From contig JAGIAT010000001.1 in NCBI GenBank assembly GCA_017744715.1, positions 620,001 through 684,000 of the forward strand: a stretch of 64,000 nt of DNA. Direction: 5' to 3'. The notes below the pieces were generated by a model, which saw only the letters and a list, made by a program, of their open reading frames with translations, had not been told where the DNA came from and made no database searches. Position numbers and translations under genes: made by a program. Source of the stretch: Niabella sp. Its GTDB lineage: Bacteria > Bacteroidota > Bacteroidia > Chitinophagales > Chitinophagaceae. Positions within the stretch are counted from its first letter, which is position 1. Each line of letters opens with the position of its first letter. Below are positions 34,090 through 43,509 of this stretch, one piece after another.

Positions 34090-36894
34090 ATGAAGAAAAC
34101 AGGAATGACCGTTTTCCTGCTGATGGCTGCCCTATGGGTAGGGGCGCAGGGCGGCATCACCGGAACCCTGCTGGATACACAAACCAAAAAAGGGCTTTAT
34201 CTGGCCACCGTTACCGTATACAAGGCAGCAGATACAAGTATTATCACTTACCGGTTGTCTGCTACCGACGGAGCATTCAAGGTTCCGGGCCTGCCGCTGC
34301 ACACGCCCCTGCGCCTCATTGCTACCTTTACCGGGTATAAAGTACTGCGCAAAGATTTTACATTGACTTCGGGCGCTCTTAACCTGGACACCCTTTGGAT
34401 GGCACCCGACAGTACATCGCTGGATGAAGTGCTGGTTGTGGCCGAGCGGCCGCCGATGGCCGTGCGCAAGGATACTATTGAATTTAATGCCGCGGCATTT
34501 AAAACACTGCCCAATGCCCTGGTGGAAGATCTGCTGAAAAAACTGCCGGGAGTACAGGTAGACCGTGATGGGAATATTACGGTAAACGGAAAGCCGGTGA
34601 ATCGCATTACCGTAGATGGTAAGGCCTTTTTTGGAGATGATCCGAAAATGGCCACGCGCAACCTTCCTTCCAACGTGATTGATAAAGTGCAGGTAACCGA
34701 TGACAAAGAAGAATTGTTGCGGAGAGGTGATGATAATATCAACAATGTAGGCAAGGTGATCAATCTTACTTTTAAAAAGGGGGTGAAAAAAGGCATGTTT
34801 GGAAAAGCGTATGCCGGCGGCGGTACGGAAGGTACCTATGAAGCAGGCGCCATTGCCAATATATTCAGAGATACGTTACAGGTAAGTGCACTGGGCTATA
34901 CCAATAATCTTAACCGCCCGGGATTCAGCTTCTCCGAACTGATGCAGACCGGTGGTATTCAACGGAACTCCGATGTAAACAGCAATCGCAGTGTAAGCAT
35001 CTGGCGCAATGCCAGCGGGGGTACCGGTATCCGGATCAACAATATCAATTTTGGCGGTATTACGGAATATGGAGGCATCAGCACCAGTTCCGGACTGGGC
35101 CTGAACATTAACCATTCGCCCAATAGTAAACAATCGATCTTCGGACAATATTTTTACGGGAATGTAAAAGTAGATGTAAAGAATGATGGCTATACCGAAT
35201 ACAATAACGGGGATACCATTTTAAAAAGAACCGAAGATGAAAAGGCCAGGGTATTGATCAATGCGCATAATATAGGACTGGGGGCCAAACTGCGGCCGGA
35301 TTCTGTAACCAATATCCAGGCCGGGATCAATTACATGACGGGTAATACGGTTGATGACCGCTATACGCTGGTGCAAAGCACGCATTCGGTGCTGGGCAGC
35401 CTGAGCGATGGGCGTGTAGACCTGGACCGCGATAATATAAGCAGGAATTACCGACATTACATTACGTACAACCGGTTGTCCCGAACCCGCAAAGGGCGCC
35501 GGTTTACCGTTAATCATCAGCTGATCTGGCAGCTGCGGGATAACACTGCAATCACGCATTCGCTGATCCAATACAAATATCCACAGCCAAAAGACAGTCT
35601 GTTTGACCAGTTACGGCGGGAAAAAGTGCCTACGCTCAATGCCAGCATCAATGGCAACTACAGTGAACCCCTGGTTAAAAACCTTTCCGCCCGGGTAGAT
35701 GCGAGATATGAGTACGAGTACCTCACCAATACGATCCAAACCTATCGCCTCGACGGATCGGGTGGTTTTACCGTATTGAACAATGACCTCAGCAACCGGT
35801 TTGAGCGCACCAGCAACAGTCTTTCCACTGCTATGGGGCTGGAATATAAATACAAAAAACTGACCGTCACACCGCGGGTCCGCTACCAGTCGCAGCGTTT
35901 TACAAACCGGCTGGTGTCGATGCCGGAAGATGTTGTACAGCGATTAAATACGTTTTTACCAGAGCTTGGAATCGTGTTGGGCAAACTGAACATCGATTAC
36001 CGGAAGGAAGTGATCCTGCCCGACTACCGGTACCTGATACCGGTTTTTGATAACACGAATCCCTATGTGATCAATAACGGAAATCCGGACCTGTTGCCGG
36101 CGATACGACATAGTTTGCAGGTAAATATGTACACCTATGATCCCAAGCTAAGCCTGAATGTATGGGGATGGGCCCGTGCAGCAAAGATCAAAAATGATGT
36201 GATCCAAAACATCCTGTTACAGGATAACGGTACCCAGATCATTATGCCGGTGAATGCCAACGGTGGTAAAAGCATCTCCGGAAACGGAGGCATCAATAAA
36301 CAGAATAAGTTTTCACAGCGGTTTACGATGAACTCGAACATCGGGTTTTATTATGAGTACAATGAAAACTTTTTTAGCTATAATAATGAACTCAGCAAGC
36401 AGTACCGGAACAATACCAATCTCTGGGCTGGCATCGGGCTCAACTGGAATGATGTATTTGAATGGAACAACAATGTCAATTATGGCGGACAGCGGGTTCG
36501 AAACTCCAATACGGCCCTGTTTCAGTCGTACCGTGTTTCGAATTATGAAATCAGCTCGGAGCAGATATTACGCTGGCCCAAACATATTATACTGGAAAAC
36601 AATGTGGCCTTTATACAAAACAGTGCTATTGTGGATCCTTCCCTGCGCCGGTTTGTACGCTGGAATGCTGCGCTCAACATTACCATGTTGAAGAATGAGG
36701 CGGGTGTACTTCGATTAGGGGTATATGATATCTTACGGAAAATGAATAATACGGATGTCGTACTGTCGCAGAACATGCTTAAATACAGCCGCGGAAATGT
36801 ACTGGGTAATTATTACATGGCCACATTCACATACAATATACGTCCAACCGGAGCAAAGAAAAAAGTAGGCGGACAGTCGCTGCTGTTGTTTTAA
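34090..36894 (+). CDS. outer-membrane beta-barrel protein with CarboxypepD-reg-like and plug domains
   Basis: 934 aa from ATG 34090 (another ATG at 34084 and a TTG at 34072 are alternatives; a GGGAGG stretch lies upstream at about 34051). Sec signal MKKTGMTVFLLMAALWVGAQ. A carboxypeptidase-regulatory-like beta-sandwich (about 22-105, GITGTLLDTQTKKGLYLATV) precedes a plug-like segment (SLDEVLVVAERPP, LPGVQVDRDGNITVNGKPVNRITVDGKAFFGDDPKMATRNLPSNVIDKVQV) and a large barrel rich in aromatic strands. This layout is that of the Bacteroidota outer_membrane_beta-barrel (OMP_b-brl_3) family, not SusC. No SusD partner. Probably a TonB-linked outer-membrane transporter or receptor; substrate unknown. 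Confidence 0.85.
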   Translation: MKKTGMTVFLLMAALWVGAQGGITGTLLDTQTKKGLYLATVTVYKAADTSIITYRLSATDGAFKVPGLPLHTPLRLIATFTGYKVLRKDFTLTSGALNLDTLWMAPDSTSLDEVLVVAERPPMAVRKDTIEFNAAAFKTLPNALVEDLLKKLPGVQVDRDGNITVNGKPVNRITVDGKAFFGDDPKMATRNLPSNVIDKVQVTDDKEELLRRGDDNINNVGKVINLTFKKGVKKGMFGKAYAGGGTEGTYEAGAIANIFRDTLQVSALGYTNNLNRPGFSFSELMQTGGIQRNSDVNSNRSVSIWRNASGGTGIRINNINFGGITEYGGISTSSGLGLNINHSPNSKQSIFGQYFYGNVKVDVKNDGYTEYNNGDTILKRTEDEKARVLINAHNIGLGAKLRPDSVTNIQAGINYMTGNTVDDRYTLVQSTHSVLGSLSDGRVDLDRDNISRNYRHYITYNRLSRTRKGRRFTVNHQLIWQLRDNTAITHSLIQYKYPQPKDSLFDQLRREKVPTLNASINGNYSEPLVKNLSARVDARYEYEYLTNTIQTYRLDGSGGFTVLNNDLSNRFERTSNSLSTAMGLEYKYKKLTVTPRVRYQSQRFTNRLVSMPEDVVQRLNTFLPELGIVLGKLNIDYRKEVILPDYRYLIPVFDNTNPYVINNGNPDLLPAIRHSLQVNMYTYDPKLSLNVWGWARAAKIKNDVIQNILLQDNGTQIIMPVNANGGKSISGNGGINKQNKFSQRFTMNSNIGFYYEYNENFFSYNNELSKQYRNNTNLWAGIGLNWNDVFEWNNNVNYGGQRVRNSNTALFQSYRVSNYEISSEQILRWPKHIILENNVAFIQNSAIVDPSLRRFVRWNAALNITMLKNEAGVLRLGVYDILRKMNNTDVVLSQNMLKYSRGNVLGNYYMATFTYNIRPTGAKKKVGGQSLLLF

Positions 36895-36965
36895 ATGGTT
36901 CCAGGTTCAATGTTTTCACATCTGATTCGGTTTATGCTCGCAACCCGGATCATCGATCCCAAACG

Positions 36966-37003
36966 GAATCAACTGATAACTGGAGGCTGAAAGCTGATAA
37001 CCA
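36966..37003. repeat. type A repeats (CTGATAAC/GCTGAAAG)
   Basis: AACTGATAACTGGAGGCTG followed by AAAGCTGATAACC, tandem degenerate units between the OMP gene and ispG. Related to the words at 18512-18690 and the hairpin arms at 17154-17190. Confidence 0.55.
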
Positions 37004-37010
37004 AGCAACC

Positions 37011-39026
37011 CTAAGGCTCAATCCAGACCTCATTTTCTCTTAAAAGATTGATGAGCTCTTCCACAGCAATATCGCTGTTCACGTTCCGTTTTACCACATC
37101 CTTGCCTTTGTAAAGGGTGATCTTTCCGGGGCCGCTGCCTACGTATCCGAAATCGGCATCGGCCATCTCGCCCGGGCCGTTTACGATGCAACCCATAATG
37201 GCAATTTTTACGCCTTTAAGATGATTGGTCACCGAGCGGATCTTTGTAGTGGTTTCCTGCAGGTCAAACAGGGTACGGCCGCAGGAGGGACAGGAAATAT
37301 ATTCTGTTTTTGAGATGCGGGTACGCGTGGCCTGTAAAATGCTGAAGGCCGTGTTGTTCATAAACTGTTCTGCTGCGCCGGTAACTGTAGCCGAAGTGTA
37401 ACGGCGCCCGCTTAGTTGGGCATCGTTAAATTGATGATAAGCCTGCTCATTCATTCCAAGGCAAATACCATTACCATAACCATCCAGGAACAAGGCACCG
37501 GTTTCGGTAGCAAAATGGATCAAATGCTCGTCTGCGGTACTCCAGTTGCTGTCTGTAATAAAAATCAACGGATGGGTGATGCCACGCTCCTCCAGTTCAA
37601 TACACATGCGGCGTACCGATTGCAGGGCATTTTTTTGCTGACTGCTCAGGCAAAGCACGATATTGGACTTATCAGCTAAGGCATCCAGGTGCTGAAAATC
37701 GCCGGCATCCAGCATCACAAAATTCAGGATTTCGCTTATTGCCGCCGCATTAAGGAATGCACCGGCTTCATATATGGGAAAATATTTTGTCTGATCGGTA
37801 GCCCTGCTCCAATGCTCCGGGGTGGTGATCACCTTCAGGAGGCCCGGTAACGAAAAATCCAGTTCGGCTTTAGCGGTATAAATATAATCGGCTGCAGCAT
37901 CCGCAATATGCCATTTATCATTGGCCGCATCATAGGTATAGCCTACCGCGGTTAATGATTCAGATGTAATTGCTTCCAGCTTGCTAAGATCGGCCACTAC
38001 AACGGGTACCTGTTCCCCGCCAATATTCCCCACACTGATGGTTTTGTGTTTCCGCGACTGAAAGGGATTGTAATGATTCGTTGACGGGTAGGAAATAGCA
38101 GCCTCATTCCCCTGTAAACTTTTCAACTTTTCAACTTGTAAACCTGCTTCATAGCGCTTCACAATATCGCGGCATACCGGAATTTCCAGCTCCGGGTCTT
38201 CAGTTAGCGAAACACGGATGGTATCGCCGATTCCGTCTTCCATAAGGGTTCCGATACCAATCGCCGATTTGATACGCCCGTCTTCTCCGTCGCCCGCTTC
38301 GGTAACGCCCAGGTGCAGGGGATAGATCTCCCCAAATTCTTCATCCATGGTTTTGATCAGCAGGCGATATGCCTGTACCATCACGATGGGGTTGCTGGCT
38401 TTCATGCTGAGGACAATCTGGTGATAGCTTTCATCCCGTGCAATACGCAGGAACTCCATCGCACTTTCCACCATGCCCATCGGCGTATCGCCATAACGGC
38501 TCATGATCCGGTCGCTCAGGCTGCCATGATTGGTACCGATGCGCATGGCCGTGCCATATTCTTTACAAACTTTAATGAGGGGCGTAAACCGTTCGCGGAT
38601 GCGGTCGATCTCTTCTGCATATTCCGCATCGGTATATTCGATCTGTTCAAATTTCTTTTTATCAACATAATTGCCGGGGTTCACCCGTACCTTCTCTACA
38701 ATACGTGCCGCAATTTCAGCCGCATTGGGTGTAAAATGAATATCGGCTACCAGCGGGGTATTATAGCCCCTTTTGTGCAGCTCATTTTTAATATTGAGCA
38801 GGTTCTCTGCTTCTTTTTTCGAGGGTGCTGTGATGCGGACCAGTTCTGCTCCGGCTTCAATACACCGGATAGATTGTTCTACGGTACCCATCGTGTCCAT
38901 CGTATCCGTGGTGGTCATGGTTTGTACCCGGATGGGATGATGATTGCCCAGTAATAAATCTCCGATCTTTACCTCTTTGGTTAACAGTCTTTTATATGAA
39001 GTGAGCGATGCTGCGTATAGTTCCAT
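37011..39026 (-). CDS. ispG: 4-hydroxy-3-methylbut-2-enyl diphosphate synthase (long, three-domain IspG)
   Basis: 671 aa from the ATG at 39026, far longer than the about 370 aa E. coli enzyme. TIM-barrel domain first (HHPIRVQTMTTTDTMDT; NPGNYVDKKKF; GTNHGSLSDRIM), then an inserted middle domain (about 300-560), then the iron-sulfur domain with SCPSCGRTLFDLQ, GCIVNGPGEM and the closing KGKDVVKRN. This long form is known from plants, Chlamydiae and Bacteroidota. It reduces MEcPP to HMBPP in the MEP isoprenoid route. TATCTTTG lies only 4 nt before the ATG. A short repeat is embedded in frame at 38111-38146. Confidence 0.96.
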   Translation of the reverse strand: MELYAASLTSYKRLLTKEVKIGDLLLGNHHPIRVQTMTTTDTMDTMGTVEQSIRCIEAGAELVRITAPSKKEAENLLNIKNELHKRGYNTPLVADIHFTPNAAEIAARIVEKVRVNPGNYVDKKKFEQIEYTDAEYAEEIDRIRERFTPLIKVCKEYGTAMRIGTNHGSLSDRIMSRYGDTPMGMVESAMEFLRIARDESYHQIVLSMKASNPIVMVQAYRLLIKTMDEEFGEIYPLHLGVTEAGDGEDGRIKSAIGIGTLMEDGIGDTIRVSLTEDPELEIPVCRDIVKRYEAGLQVEKLKSLQGNEAAISYPSTNHYNPFQSRKHKTISVGNIGGEQVPVVVADLSKLEAITSESLTAVGYTYDAANDKWHIADAAADYIYTAKAELDFSLPGLLKVITTPEHWSRATDQTKYFPIYEAGAFLNAAAISEILNFVMLDAGDFQHLDALADKSNIVLCLSSQQKNALQSVRRMCIELEERGITHPLIFITDSNWSTADEHLIHFATETGALFLDGYGNGICLGMNEQAYHQFNDAQLSGRRYTSATVTGAAEQFMNNTAFSILQATRTRISKTEYISCPSCGRTLFDLQETTTKIRSVTNHLKGVKIAIMGCIVNGPGEMADADFGYVGSGPGKITLYKGKDVVKRNVNSDIAVEELINLLRENEVWIEP
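38111..38146. repeat. ACTTTTCA tandem repeat lying in frame inside ispG
   Basis: AAACTTTTCAACTTTTCAAC flanked by CCTGT and TTGTAAACCTG. On the ispG strand it encodes GLQVEKLKSLQG at the junction of the barrel and inserted domain. 36 bp, divisible by three. It looks like the low-complexity repeats found in the gaps rather than coding sequence. Confidence 0.5.
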
Positions 39027-39030
39027 GCTG

Positions 39031-39038
39031 CAAAGATA
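39031..39038 (-). promoter_or_regulatory. ispG -7 box
   Basis: TATCTTTG on the minus strand, ending 4 nt before the ATG at 39026; the mRNA would start at or inside the first codon. Confidence 0.45.
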
Positions 39039-39078
39039 ACCAATGTTTGAGTGTGGATTCATTTATGGCTGTGGCGCC

Positions 39079-39293
39079 GTTTGCGGGATACTTTTCCCGC
39101 TGATTTGCGTGGATCTTTTTTCTGCGGTACATCTGCGCTATTTGCGGGATACGTTCCCGCTGAGTGAAAGATATTTGCAGATGAGTACATTGGCGTAAAA
39201 CGGGATTAAAAGAGTTGGCTAACAGAGCAGGATTTCGTAGCGCCGTCTTCGCTGCGGTCGACGTGACAGTGCTTTTTTCCCGCTGATCTTTTT
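39079..39293. repeat. GCGGGATAC...TCCCGCTGA hairpin repeats (type D)
   Basis: TTTGCGGGATACTTTTCCCG (about 39080-39099) and TTTGCGGGATACGTTCCCGC (39141-39160), each forming a GCGGGA/TCCCGC stem and each followed by CTGA; a partial third copy CCCGCTGATCTTTTT at 39279-39293. Words such as CTGATTTGCGTGGATC and CATCTGCG lie between. Fills most of the 334-bp gap between divergent ispG and the lactonase gene. Confidence 0.6.
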
Positions 39294-39360
39294 ACATCAT
39301 CTGCAGGCACAGCACATTGGCATTTCCGTCTTTTCTGTTTATCTTTCCCCCTCGTTAACG

Positions 39361-40383
39361 ATGCGCTTCATGTTTATTAAAAATTCTATAAAGGCAGTTG
39401 CCGTTCTTTTAACGCTGTCATTGCCTGCAGGAAGGCTTTGGGCACAACAACAGCCACCGGTGGGCATTATTGAAAGGCTGCACCCGGAGCTGGATGCGGT
39501 CATAGATATCAATGCGGCCGTTACCGTAATTGCTGATGGCTTCGATTGGGTGGAGGGACCCTTGTGGGTAGAAAAAGAAAAAATGCTGCTGTTTTCTGAT
39601 GTAATGAAAAACAGGATCTATAAATGGACGGCCGGAAAGGGCACCAGCGTTTACCTGGAACCGTCGGGTTATACGGGTGCCGTACCCCGGGGGAAGGAAC
39701 TGGGCTCCAACGGGCTGGCCGTTAACCCGCAGGGACAATTGGTGATTTGCCAGCATGGAGACCGCCGTATAGCGGTAATGAATGCAGCACTTGCGGATCC
39801 GCAACCAGCGTTTATTACAGCCGCTGATCACTATGACCATAAAAAGTTCAACAGTCCCAACGACCTGGCTGTTAAAAGCAATGGCGATATCTATTTCACA
39901 GATCCGCCTTATGGACTGGAACAAGGCCCTGAAGATCCTGCAAGGGAGCTATCGTATCAGGGTGTGTACCGTATCACAAAAAACGGAAAGATAACCTTGT
40001 TAACCGACAGCCTGACCCGTCCGAACGGTATTGCTTTTTTTCCGGGGGAGAAACAGTTGCTGATTGCGAACTCCGATCCGGAAAAACCCCACTGGTACAT
40101 CTACGACCTGGATCAGCGCGGAATGCTTACCAACGGGCGGATTTTCTTTAACGGCGCGGCCATTTTTCAAAAAGAGCACCGGACACCGGATGGTATAAAG
40201 ATCCGTAAGGACGGCGTTGTGTTTGCACCGGGCCCCGGAGGCGTATGGATCTTCAATAGGAAAGGCCGCGCATTGGGCCGCATCAAAACCAGCCTCATTA
40301 CATCCAATTGTGCCTTTTCAGCAGATTACCGCACGCTCTTTATTACCGCTGATCATTGTGTACTAAAAATAACCTTAAAATAA
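39361..40383 (+). CDS. secreted SMP-30/gluconolactonase-family lactonase
   Basis: 340 aa with a Sec signal (AVAVLLTLSLPAGRLWAQ). Beta-propeller of the SMP-30/Gnl family: GFDWVEGPLWVEKEKMLLFSDV (metal Glu), FNSPNDLAVKSNGDIYFTDPPYGL (Asn/Asp ligands), SLTRPNGIAFFPGEKQLLIANSD and RTPDGIKIRKDGVVFAPGPGGVWIF. It opens an aldonolactone to the acid. First gene of the galactonate operon (12 bp before the aldolase), so galactono-lactone is the likely substrate, hydrolysed in the periplasm. Confidence 0.88.
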   Translation: MRFMFIKNSIKAVAVLLTLSLPAGRLWAQQQPPVGIIERLHPELDAVIDINAAVTVIADGFDWVEGPLWVEKEKMLLFSDVMKNRIYKWTAGKGTSVYLEPSGYTGAVPRGKELGSNGLAVNPQGQLVICQHGDRRIAVMNAALADPQPAFITAADHYDHKKFNSPNDLAVKSNGDIYFTDPPYGLEQGPEDPARELSYQGVYRITKNGKITLLTDSLTRPNGIAFFPGEKQLLIANSDPEKPHWYIYDLDQRGMLTNGRIFFNGAAIFQKEHRTPDGIKIRKDGVVFAPGPGGVWIFNRKGRALGRIKTSLITSNCAFSADYRTLFITADHCVLKITLK

Positions 40384-40395
40384 CAGGAACAATAT

Positions 40396-41019
40396 ATGAC
40401 CGTCTATCAACAAATAACCCGTAACAAACTCATTGCCATTTTGAGAGGTGCAGATCCTTCGGAGGTGGTGCGCATTGCCACCGCTTTGTATGAAGGCGGT
40501 ATCCGGCTGCTGGAAATTACCATGAACTCGGAAGCGCCCTTACAGGCCATTGAGCAGGTAGCCGGTAAGCTGGGTAATGACATGGTAATTGGCGCCGGAA
40601 CGGTACTGGATGCGGCCATGGCGGCGGACGCCTTTAGCGCCGGGGCCCGTTTTATTCTTTCGCCGGTAGTGGATGAAAGCGTGATCCTTGCAACAAAAAA
40701 ATTGGGCGCCGTAAGCATTCCGGGGGCATATACAGCAACAGAAATTTATACCGCCCACCGGGCGGGCGCCGATATCGTAAAAGTATTCCCGGCCAACTCT
40801 CCGTCCTATATTAAAGAGCTCAGGGCTCCGTTGCCACATATTCCCCTGCTGCCTACAGGCGGTATTACACCGGAGAATATCGGGGCATATGTAAAAACGG
40901 GGGCCGTAGGATTTGGTATTGGCAGTGCATTGGTAGATACCAGGCAACCGGTAACAGAGGCCTACCTGGAAACACTGAAAGAAAATGCCCGGAAATTGAT
41001 TCAGGCGATGCAATCCTAA
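40396..41019 (+). CDS. dgoA: 2-dehydro-3-deoxy-6-phosphogalactonate (KDPG/KDPGal) aldolase
   Basis: 207 aa class I aldolase of the Eda family: [12 protein letters not shown] with catalytic Glu, GAGTVLDA, Schiff-base Lys in ADIVKVFPA, and [28 protein letters not shown]. By sequence alone it could be KDPG or KDPGal aldolase. The neighbouring galactonate dehydratase and KDGal kinase genes favour cleavage of KDPGal to pyruvate and glyceraldehyde 3-phosphate. Gap to the next gene is 10 bp. Confidence 0.88.
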   Translation: MTVYQQITRNKLIAILRGADPSEVVRIATALYEGGIRLLEITMNSEAPLQAIEQVAGKLGNDMVIGAGTVLDAAMAADAFSAGARFILSPVVDESVILATKKLGAVSIPGAYTATEIYTAHRAGADIVKVFPANSPSYIKELRAPLPHIPLLPTGGITPENIGAYVKTGAVGFGIGSALVDTRQPVTEAYLETLKENARKLIQAMQS

Positions 41020-41029
41020 ACAGGAAGTT

Positions 41030-42178
41030 ATGAAAATAAAAAGTTATGAATTGTTCCAGGTGCCCCCGCGCTGGCTCTTTTTAAAGATTGAAACGGATGA
41101 AGGGATCACGGGCTGGGGCGAGCCGGTAATCGAGGGAAGGGCGGCCACCGTAAAGGCCGCGGTAGATGAACTGATGGAATACCTGGAGGGTAAGGATCCC
41201 TTAAATATCGAAGACCACTGGAACACGATGTACCGGGCGGGTTTTTACCGGGGCGGACCGATCCTGATGAGTGCGATTGCCGGTATCGATCAGGCGCTCT
41301 GGGATATTAAAGGAAAATACCATAATGCACCGGTACACCAGTTGCTGGGCGGCAAGGCGCATGATTCGATGAAAGTGTATTCCTGGATCGGCGGCGACCG
41401 GCCGGCAGATGTGGGCGCTGCGGCGCGTGAGCTGGCCGGCCAGGGATTTCTTGCGGTAAAAATGAACGCCACAGAAGAATTGCAATATGTGGATAGCTAT
41501 GATAAAATAGACCAGGCAGTAGCCCGCATTTCGGCCGTGCGTGAGGCTACGGGGCCGGCCTTTGGGATCGGTATCGATTTTCACGGACGGGTACACAAAC
41601 CGATGGCGAAGATCCTGGCCAAAGAGCTGGAACCGTTCCGGCCTATGTTTATCGAGGAGCCGGTACTGCCGGAAAATAATGAAGCCCTCCGGGAAATAGC
41701 CAACCATGTGGCTATCCCTATCGCTACGGGAGAGCGCATGTTTTCCCGGTGGCAGTTTAAAAACCTGCTTACGGAAGGTTACGCAGATATCATTCAGCCC
41801 GATGTATCGCATGCAGGCGGCATTACCGAATGTAAGAAGATCCTTTCCATGGCCGAAGCTTTTGATGTGGCAGCAGCCCCGCATTGCCCGCTGGGCCCTA
41901 TTGCGCTGGCCGCCTGTTTGCAGGTAGATGCTACCTGCCACAACGCCTTTATACAGGAACAGAGCTTGGGCATCCACTATAACCAGGGCAGCGACCTGCT
42001 GGATTATCTTCATGATAAAACGGTATTTGAATACAGGAATGGCTATGTAAACATACCGGACCAGCCGGGGTTAGGCATTGTGATCAATGAAGACCATGTA
42101 CGGAAAATGGCGGCCGTTGGCCATAACTGGCGGAACCCCGTGTGGCGGCACCGTGACGGAAGTATTGCGGAATGGTAA
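41030..42178 (+). CDS. dgoD: D-galactonate dehydratase
   Basis: 382 aa enolase-superfamily enzyme of the mandelate-racemase group. N-terminal capping domain ([32 protein letters not shown] matches DgoD). Barrel residues: DFHGR (Asp ligand and catalytic His), [16 protein letters not shown] (Glu ligands), [10 protein letters not shown] and catalytic His in AAPHCPLGP. Ends DGSIAEW, as DgoD does. It converts D-galactonate to 2-keto-3-deoxygalactonate. Third gene of the operon. Confidence 0.95.
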   Translation: MKIKSYELFQVPPRWLFLKIETDEGITGWGEPVIEGRAATVKAAVDELMEYLEGKDPLNIEDHWNTMYRAGFYRGGPILMSAIAGIDQALWDIKGKYHNAPVHQLLGGKAHDSMKVYSWIGGDRPADVGAAARELAGQGFLAVKMNATEELQYVDSYDKIDQAVARISAVREATGPAFGIGIDFHGRVHKPMAKILAKELEPFRPMFIEEPVLPENNEALREIANHVAIPIATGERMFSRWQFKNLLTEGYADIIQPDVSHAGGITECKKILSMAEAFDVAAAPHCPLGPIALAACLQVDATCHNAFIQEQSLGIHYNQGSDLLDYLHDKTVFEYRNGYVNIPDQPGLGIVINEDHVRKMAAVGHNWRNPVWRHRDGSIAEW

Positions 42179-42188
42179 AATAAAAAAC

Positions 42189-43499
42189 ATGCACTCAAAC
42201 AGCCCGGCTGCAAGGCCTACACGGATCCGGTACCAGGTATTGTTCCTCATATTTGTGAATGTGGTTATTAATTACATGGACCGCAGCAATCTGGCCGTGG
42301 CTGCTTCGGCTATAGGAAAAGAATTCCTGTTTTCGCCGGTACAGATGGGGCTTATTTTTTCTGCCTTCAGCTGGACCTACCTGCTGTTCCAGATCCCCGG
42401 CGGTATCCTGGTAAAACGTTTTGCACCACGAATGCTGTATGCCATCAGTTTGATCAGCTGGTCGCTGGCTACCGTGCTGCAGGGCTTTGCAAAAGGATTT
42501 GCCTCCCTGTTTGGATTGCGGATGGTGACCGGTGCACTGGAAGCGCCGGCCTTCCCGATCAACAACCGTGTGGTCAGTAGCTGGTTTCCCGTGCAGGAGC
42601 GGGCTTCGGCCATCGCCGTGTATACTTCCGGGCAGTTCCTGGGACTGGCCTTTCTGATGCCGGTGCTCTCCAAGATCCAGCTTCAGGCGGGCTGGAAAGG
42701 GCTGTTTGTCATTACCGGATTGATCGGCGTTGTTTGGGGATTGGTGTGGTACCTTTTTTACCGGGATCCCCTGCAACATAAAAAGACAAATAGGGCCGAG
42801 CTCAACCATATAGAAGAAGGCGGCGGAATCCTGGACAGCCGGCAGGGTGATACGGCCAAACGGTCTTTTCAATGGAATGACCTTCGCGAAGTATTATCGC
42901 ACCGGAAACTATGGGGAATTTACCTGGGACAGTTTGCTGTAAACGGGGCATTATGGTTCTTCTTAACCTGGTTTCCCAAATACCTGGTCGATTACCGGGG
43001 CATGAATTTTATCCAATCGGGTTACTGGGCTTCCGTTCCTTACCTGGCAGCATTTGCAGGGGTGCTTAGTTCGGGATTCCTTTCGGATTACCTCATGCGC
43101 AGGGGTGTACCGGCAGCACGTGCCCGCAAATGGCCCATTATTGCCGGGCTGTTATTATCTGTATGTATCGTAGGCGCTAACTATGTGCACACGCCGGGCT
43201 GGATCATTCTGTTTATGTCGCTCTCTTTTTTTGGAGTAGGGTTTGCCTCCATTACGTGGATCTTTGTATCAACCCTGGCTCCCAAACACCTGATTGATGT
43301 AACAGGGGGCGTATTTAATTTTATCGGTCAGCTTTCGGGAATCATTGTGCCGATTGTGATCGGTTTTTTGGCCAGTGGCGGCAACTTTGCGCCGGCCCTT
43401 ATTTTTATCGCGGTGTTGGGTGCGCTGGGTGCCTGCTCCTATCTCTTCCTGGTAGGCAATGTAGAGCGCGTAGTAGCGAAAAACACGCCGGGTCAATAA
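42189..43499 (+). CDS. dgoT: MFS transporter, galactonate/hexuronate (ACS) type
   Basis: 436 aa from the ATG at 42189, 10 bp after dgoD; the open frame begins earlier inside dgoD. Twelve membrane helices. Anion:cation symporter pattern: INYMDRSNLAVA near the N-terminus, FSWTYLLFQIPGGILVKRF, GALEAPAFPINNRVVSSWFPVQERASA and NGALWFFLTWFPKYLV. Family members take up D-galactonate, glucarate or hexuronates with protons. The operon context makes galactonate the likely substrate. Confidence 0.88.
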   Translation: MHSNSPAARPTRIRYQVLFLIFVNVVINYMDRSNLAVAASAIGKEFLFSPVQMGLIFSAFSWTYLLFQIPGGILVKRFAPRMLYAISLISWSLATVLQGFAKGFASLFGLRMVTGALEAPAFPINNRVVSSWFPVQERASAIAVYTSGQFLGLAFLMPVLSKIQLQAGWKGLFVITGLIGVVWGLVWYLFYRDPLQHKKTNRAELNHIEEGGGILDSRQGDTAKRSFQWNDLREVLSHRKLWGIYLGQFAVNGALWFFLTWFPKYLVDYRGMNFIQSGYWASVPYLAAFAGVLSSGFLSDYLMRRGVPAARARKWPIIAGLLLSVCIVGANYVHTPGWIILFMSLSFFGVGFASITWIFVSTLAPKHLIDVTGGVFNFIGQLSGIIVPIVIGFLASGGNFAPALIFIAVLGALGACSYLFLVGNVERVVAKNTPGQ

Positions 43500-43509
43500 T
43501 GATGATGAT

